Assembly (NCBI GenBank): GCA_026169575.1
Contig: JAPFCT010000031.1
Coordinates: forward strand, 1-18,523
Direction: 5' to 3'
Length of the DNA: 18,523 bases
From: Faecalimonas sp.
GTDB lineage: Bacteria; Bacillota_A; Clostridia; Lachnospirales; Lachnospiraceae
The translations under genes were made by a program, and so were the position numbers. Positions 14,747 through 18,523 of this stretch are shown one piece after another (within the stretch, counting starts at the first letter, position 1; every line of letters begins with the position of its first letter). Below the pieces are notes generated by a model that searched no databases, was not told the origin of the DNA, and saw only the letters and a list, made by a program, of their open reading frames with translations.

Positions 14747-16120
14747 ATGAAAATGAAAAAAGTAACAGCGCTTTTACTTACAGTTGCAATGGCTGCAACA
14801 CTGCTTGCAGGATGTGGAAGCAAGGAAGAAAAAGCAGAGAGCAAAACAGAAGATGGAAAGACAGTCCTGAAATTTGCTGCATTTGAAGGTGGTAACGGGG
14901 CAGAGATCTGGAAGAATATCGAGAAAGCATTCGAGGAAGAACACAAAGATGTAGACGTAGAATTACACCTTTCTTCTGAGCTTGACAAAGACTTACAGAA
15001 AGACTTCAAGAACGGAAATATTCCGGACGTTGTATACTACAACTTAGGTCAGGAAAGCGGATTCACTGAAACAATGTTAAAGGAAAAAGCAATCGCTGAC
15101 ATTTCAGATGTATTTGATGATGAGTTAAAAGGAAAATTAGTTGGCGGTATCACAGAGAATGCTGCTGCACAGCCATACGGTGACGGAAAAGTTTACCTTG
15201 CTCCGATCATCTACACACCGACCGGATTATGGTACAACAAAGACTTATTCGAAGGACCAAATAAAAAATATGATCTTCCGACAACATGGGATGAGTTCTT
15301 CGCACTTGGCGATAAGGCAAAAGCTGACGGAATTGCATTATTTACATACCCACAGTCAGGATACTTTGATGCTACAATGTATCAGATGTTAGCGCAGGCT
15401 GGCGGAATCGATTTCTACAACAAAGCTGTAAATTACGACAAAGATACATGGACATCTGAGAAAGGTAAGAAAGTTGTTGACACGATCGCAAAACTTGCTT
15501 CACCGGACTACATCCAGGCAGACACAGTAGCAAATGCAAACTCAGACGGTGGATTCAAGATCAATCAGCAGAATGTGATTGATGGAAAAGCATTATTCAT
15601 GCCAAACGGTAACTGGGTAATCGGTGAGATGGCTAACTCTACTCCGGAAGGATTCAACTGGGGAATGATGGCACCTCCGAAATTCAATGCAGATGAAGAC
15701 AACTACATCTACACATTCACAGAGCAGATGTGGGTACCAGCAGACGCAGAGAACATGGATCTTGCAAAAGAATTCATTAAATTTATGTACTCTGATACAG
15801 TTGTTGACTTAATGCTGAACAACAAAGTAGTTAACAAAGAAACAAACGAAGAATCAGCAGCTCCGATCGTATCACCAGTTCTTGGTGCATCTGACAAGCT
15901 GGAAGAAGGACCGATCAAAGATACTTATACATTAGCTTCTTCAGAAGGATACGAAGCAGTTGCAGGTACATGGGCTACAACAAAACCAATCGATGGATTT
16001 GATATGAAAGCCACAGTTTATGGTGCGATCGACGCTCTTAACACAGGAGAGATGACAGCGGATCAGTATCAGAAACAGCTTACAGAAGCATGGGAGAAAT
16101 TATTAGAAAACGTAGAATAA
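14747..16120 (+). CDS. Carbohydrate ABC transporter substrate-binding lipoprotein (CUT1)
   Basis: Extracellular sugar-binding lipoprotein of family 1 (SBP_bac_1 type), 457 residues. The start at 14747 is set by AAGGAGG 9 nt upstream; the frame continues back to 14705 without a ribosome site. A basic start (MKMKK), a hydrophobic core and the lipobox LAGC (Cys23) indicate lipid anchoring. The mature protein has the two-lobe pattern: KFAAFEGGNGAEIWKNIEKA at the first strand, NIPDVVYYN, PTGLWYNKDLF, the hinge-region FMPNGNWVIGEM, and the C-terminal AKEFIKFMYSD. The ligand is not readable. The NgcE-like N-acetylglucosamine/diacetylchitobiose group is a possible relative (weak, from general likeness), and the GH112 and sulfatase neighbours suggest a beta-galactosyl-HexNAc-type sugar. 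It is first gene of the transporter operon. Confidence 0.92.
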   Translation: MKMKKVTALLLTVAMAATLLAGCGSKEEKAESKTEDGKTVLKFAAFEGGNGAEIWKNIEKAFEEEHKDVDVELHLSSELDKDLQKDFKNGNIPDVVYYNLGQESGFTETMLKEKAIADISDVFDDELKGKLVGGITENAAAQPYGDGKVYLAPIIYTPTGLWYNKDLFEGPNKKYDLPTTWDEFFALGDKAKADGIALFTYPQSGYFDATMYQMLAQAGGIDFYNKAVNYDKDTWTSEKGKKVVDTIAKLASPDYIQADTVANANSDGGFKINQQNVIDGKALFMPNGNWVIGEMANSTPEGFNWGMMAPPKFNADEDNYIYTFTEQMWVPADAENMDLAKEFIKFMYSDTVVDLMLNNKVVNKETNEESAAPIVSPVLGASDKLEEGPIKDTYTLASSEGYEAVAGTWATTKPIDGFDMKATVYGAIDALNTGEMTADQYQKQLTEAWEKLLENVE

Positions 16121-16148
16121 TTAATCCAGATAAGTTATAGTTAATCAG

Positions 16149-16179
16149 AACGGTGAGTTATCAGGGCTCACCGTTTTTT
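16149..16179 (+). terminator. Intra-operon terminator/attenuator after the binding-protein gene
   Basis: AACGGTGAG (16149-16157) pairs perfectly with CTCACCGTT (16167-16175) around a 9-nt loop, and six T follow (16174-16179). It lies just before the first permease's ribosome site (AAAGGAGAAGG). Partial termination here would yield more binding protein than permease, a common design in sugar ABC operons. Confidence 0.85.
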
Positions 16180-16198
16180 AAAGGAGAAGGATAAGATT

Positions 16199-17089
16199 AT
16201 GAACAGAAAAGGATCAGAAAGAAGATTTGTCTTTGCATGTCTGGCACCGGCAGTAATCTTAATAACACTCTTTATTTTCATTCCTACGATCAATGTATTT
16301 CGGATGTCCTTATACCGTATGGGAGGGATCACGAACAAGCAGACATTTATAGGATTTGAGAATTTTAAGACGCTGCTGAGTGATAAGAACTTCCTTCAGG
16401 CGATGCAAAATACAATATTAATCATCGTGCTTGTGATGATCTGCACGATCATCCTTGCGGTATTATTCGCAGCACTGTTAAACAGAGGTACATTTAAAGG
16501 AAAGAACTTCTTCCGTATCATCTTCTATATTCCGAATATTTTATCAATCGTTGTTATTGCAGGTATTTTCGGAGCGATCTACAATCCAAGTACAGGTCTT
16601 TTAAATACATTCCTGAAAGCAATCCATCTGGATGGACTGGCGCATCAGTGGATGGCAGAGCCGAATATCGTTATTTACTCTGTGATCTTTGCGCTGATCT
16701 GGCAGGCGATCGGATATTACATGGTAATGTATATGGCAAGTATGGCAGCAATCCCGCCGGATTACTATGAAGCTGCTTCCCTGGATGGAGCAACTGAGAT
16801 TCAGATGTTCTTCAAGATCACATTCCCGCTGATCTGGAGCAATATCCGTACAACATTGACATTCTATATCATCAGTACGATTAACTTAAGCTTCCTGTTT
16901 GTTCAGATCATGACAAACGGAGGACCGAATGGAAATACAGAAGTAGCGCTGAACTATATGTACAAGCAGGCATACACAAATGGTTCTTACGGATACGGTA
17001 TGGCGATCGGTGTTGTGATCTTCTTATTCTCATTTATCCTGGCAGGAATCGTCAATAAGATCACAGACAGAGAAGTTTACGAATTTTAG
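16199..17089 (+). CDS. Sugar ABC transporter permease, MalF/UgpA type
   Basis: First of two membrane subunits of a CUT1 importer. The 296 residues hold six hydrophobic spans at roughly 12-34, 68-94, 104-128, 152-182, 212-238 and 262-286. The cytoplasmic EAA loop is clear: EAASLDGATEIQMFFKITFP (191-210), which docks onto the ATPase. The N-terminus is short, without the long periplasmic insertion of E. coli MalF, as in most Gram-positive members. AAAGGAGAAGG precedes the ATG. It is separated from the binding-protein gene only by the attenuator hairpin and is followed 15 bp later by its partner permease. Confidence 0.95.
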   Translation: MNRKGSERRFVFACLAPAVILITLFIFIPTINVFRMSLYRMGGITNKQTFIGFENFKTLLSDKNFLQAMQNTILIIVLVMICTIILAVLFAALLNRGTFKGKNFFRIIFYIPNILSIVVIAGIFGAIYNPSTGLLNTFLKAIHLDGLAHQWMAEPNIVIYSVIFALIWQAIGYYMVMYMASMAAIPPDYYEAASLDGATEIQMFFKITFPLIWSNIRTTLTFYIISTINLSFLFVQIMTNGGPNGNTEVALNYMYKQAYTNGSYGYGMAIGVVIFLFSFILAGIVNKITDREVYEF

Positions 17090-17104
17090 GAAAGGAGAGC
17101 AACT

Positions 17105-17986
17105 ATGGAAAACAAGAAAAAACATAAAAAACCGACCAGTTATATTTATAAGCTGTTCATCTATGTAGCTCTTCTTGCACTGGCAATTTCAATCATTATT
17201 CCGGTTGTATGGGTGTTCATGGCAAGTTTGAAGCGGAATTCAGAATTCATCGGGGGAGATGTAAGTCCCTGGGCACTTCCGAAACAGTTCTTTGTACAGA
17301 ACTTCGTTGTAGCGTTCCGCGATGCGAATATGGGAACATTCTTCTTAAACTCCGTGATCGTTACAGCGACAGCTCTGATCCTTCTGTTACTTCTTGCACT
17401 TCCGGCATCTTATGCTTTGTCAAGATTTAACTTCAGAGGAAAGAAGATTTTAAATATCGCATTTATGGCAGGACTCTTTGTAAATATCAGTTACATTGTT
17501 GTACCGATCTTCTTAATGCTGAGTGATGCGAACCGGTTACTCGGTGTAGAGTTTTTCCTGAACAACCGGTTTATCCTGGCGCTCGTCTATGCGTCGAGTG
17601 CGCTGCCGTTTACGGTATATCTCCTGAGCGGATATTTCCGGACGCTGCCGAAGGGATTTGAGGAAGCAGCCTATATCGATGGATGCGGATACTTTAAGAC
17701 AATGACAAAGATCATGGTGCCGATGGCAAAGCCAAGCATCATCACAGTCATCTTATTTAACTTCTTATCCTTCTGGAATGAGTATATCATTGCTTATACT
17801 TTGATGGATGGAAATGATACACTGGCAATGGGGCTGAAGAACCTGATGGCAGTGGAAAAGACAGCTACCAACTACGGTATCATGTATGCCGGACTTGTGA
17901 TCGTTATGCTGCCGACACTGATCTTATACATTATGGTACAGAAACGTCTGACAGAGGGTATGACTCTCGGTGGACTGAAAGGTTAG
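17105..17986 (+). CDS. Sugar ABC transporter permease, MalG/UgpE type
   Basis: Second membrane subunit, 293 residues, with six spans starting at about 17, 80, 117, 153, 207 and 258. The first span (IYVALLALAISIIIPVVWVF) and following MASLK pattern are typical of MalG-like proteins. The EAA loop reads EEAAYIDGCGYFKTMTKIMV (186-205). AAAGGAG lies before the ATG. It forms the heterodimeric pore with the upstream permease. No nucleotide-binding subunit follows; the next gene encodes a 56-residue membrane protein. The importer therefore probably uses a shared MsmK-like ATPase encoded elsewhere, as is common for Firmicutes CUT1 systems (inference). Confidence 0.95.
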   Translation: MENKKKHKKPTSYIYKLFIYVALLALAISIIIPVVWVFMASLKRNSEFIGGDVSPWALPKQFFVQNFVVAFRDANMGTFFLNSVIVTATALILLLLLALPASYALSRFNFRGKKILNIAFMAGLFVNISYIVVPIFLMLSDANRLLGVEFFLNNRFILALVYASSALPFTVYLLSGYFRTLPKGFEEAAYIDGCGYFKTMTKIMVPMAKPSIITVILFNFLSFWNEYIIAYTLMDGNDTLAMGLKNLMAVEKTATNYGIMYAGLVIVMLPTLILYIMVQKRLTEGMTLGGLKG

Positions 17987-17998
17987 GAGGGACTGGCA

Positions 17999-18169
17999 AT
18001 GAATAGTAGTACAGTAAGAAATATTATCATGTGTGTTGCATTTGTTATTTTCCTTGCTATGATCATCGTTGGTCAGAAACACATTTCTGTATCGGGACTT
18101 ATGATGGAGATCATCGGACTGATCGGACTTCTGACACTTTTGTTCGTATATAACCACAGATATAAATAA
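17999..18169 (+). CDS. Small two-helix membrane protein (DUF6903-like)
   Basis: A 56-residue protein starting at ATG 17999, 12 nt after the permease stop and ending at TAA 18167-18169. AGGAGG, overlapping the permease stop codon, sits 8 nt before the ATG, so it is very likely translated with the operon. Two hydrophobic segments are seen: residues 9-24 (IIMCVAFVIFLAMIIV) and 33-51 (GLMMEIIGLIGLLTLLFVY), joined by a short GQKHISV loop. The basic end YNHRYK suggests a cytoplasmic C-terminus. It resembles the small DUF6903 proteins that I recall beside sugar ABC permease genes in Lachnospiraceae; the family name is from memory and moderate confidence. Function is unknown; a role in permease assembly or stability would fit its place but is inference. 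A terminator follows directly. Confidence 0.85.
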   Translation: MNSSTVRNIIMCVAFVIFLAMIIVGQKHISVSGLMMEIIGLIGLLTLLFVYNHRYK

Positions 18170-18172
18170 AAG

Positions 18173-18213
18173 AATGCGCTGGAATCTAAGAAAAGGTTCC
18201 GGCGTATTTTTTT
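18173..18213 (+). terminator. Intrinsic terminator of the transporter operon
   Basis: AATGCGCTGGAA (18173-18184) pairs with TTCCGGCGTATT (18197-18208) including two G-U pairs; seven T follow (18207-18213). It starts 4 nt after the last stop codon. Confidence 0.88.
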
Positions 18214-18220
18214 AGGCTCG

Positions 18221-18346
18221 TTGTCAAGGGATGGAGTAAGATATTTGTCGTTTTGTCAAGGATTGGGGAAAATATTCAGGCGCTTTGCCAGGAGTTGGAT
18301 AAATATTTTAATTCTTTGTCAAAGAGTGGGAAAAACTGCTTTTGCG
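18221..18346. repeat. 31-32-bp imperfect tandem repeats, four units, in a gene-free stretch
   Basis: Units start at 18221, 18253, 18285 and 18316. Each opens with TTGYCARRG, followed by a GTTGG- or ATTGG-like block and then A/T-rich AAATATT. Open frames cross the array, but the period shifts frame and no ribosome site or ATG start supports them, so it is taken as non-coding. The rest of the gene-free stretch from 18170 to the window end holds only the terminator before it, plain AT-rich sequence (18347-18465), and a promoter at the right edge. Confidence 0.75.
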
Positions 18347-18465
18347 TATTCAGAAGACTTTTATCTTTCTGGAAATGTGGTAGAAAGGATACTGTCGGAA
18401 ACGCAAAAGACATCGAAGTTAAGGAGAAATGGAAAAGGAGCTGATTGTGCAAACATAGAAAGGAA

Positions 18466-18494
18466 TTGACTAAAGATTTTTTAAAAAGTATCAT
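18466..18494 (+). promoter_or_regulatory. Promoter pointing out of the window
   Basis: TTGACT (18466-18471), 17-bp spacer, TATCAT (18489-18494) fits the sigma-A consensus well. No start codon with a ribosome site follows within the remaining 29 bases, so the controlled gene lies beyond the window. Confidence 0.6.
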
Positions 18495-18523
18495 GTAGAA
18501 TAGTAGATAATACAAAACAGAAC

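Noticed and set aside
18221..18469. 82-residue frame over the 31-32-bp repeats
   Set aside because: It begins with TTG without a Shine-Dalgarno site, the repeat unit shifts frame, and composition is not protein-like.

Overview
The window looks like a chromosomal piece of a low-to-moderate GC, Gram-positive gut anaerobe of the Lachnospiraceae (Clostridia), probably near the Ruminococcus torques/gnavus (Mediterraneibacter) or Dorea group. This rests on protein style, strong AGGAGG ribosome sites, sigma-A promoters, and the mix of a Clostridia-type dnaE-pfkA pair with a host-glycan phosphorylase and an anaerobic sulfatase-maturating enzyme. The exact species cannot be fixed by eye. No rRNA, tRNA, insertion sequence, integrase or CRISPR array was seen.

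Left part (1-7.3 kb), housekeeping. On the + strand are the 3' half of dnaE (cut by the window edge), pfkA, a terminator, then murI with a DUF1934 (YwiB-like) gene. After another terminator come an M42 metallopeptidase and a one-pass membrane protein with a small solute-binding-protein-like ectodomain. A lone minus-strand gene of LURP-one/tubby-like appearance closes this part.

Right part (7.4-18.2 kb), a carbohydrate locus. It holds a GH112 phosphorylase for beta-1,3-galactosyl-N-acetylhexosamines (+), two translationally coupled AraC-family regulators (-), a radical-SAM anaerobic sulfatase-maturating enzyme (anSME, +), and a Cys-type sulfatase without signal peptide (-). These are followed by a CUT1 sugar ABC transporter: lipoprotein, two permeases, and a 56-residue two-helix membrane protein (DUF6903-like). 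The transport ATPase is not encoded here. Nor are enzymes that would process the phosphorolysis products (galactose 1-phosphate and GlcNAc/GalNAc).

Inferred logic: the lipoprotein and permeases import a small, possibly sulfated, mucin- or milk-type oligosaccharide. The sulfatase, activated by the anSME, removes sulfate inside the cell, and the GH112 enzyme splits the core disaccharide with phosphate. One or both AraC proteins probably sense the sugar. The regulatory DNA fits a coordinated regulon: the GH112 promoter has a good -10 but no -35 and carries direct repeats; anSME and araC promoters are divergent; the transporter and sulfatase promoters overlap over a palindrome; and an attenuator-like hairpin sits between the binding-protein and permease genes.

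Two non-coding tandem repeat arrays stand out. One is a five-unit 37-bp array, each unit able to fold into a hairpin, between the convergent anSME and sulfatase genes. The other is a four-unit 31-32-bp array just after the transporter operon. A good promoter at the right edge points to a gene outside the window.
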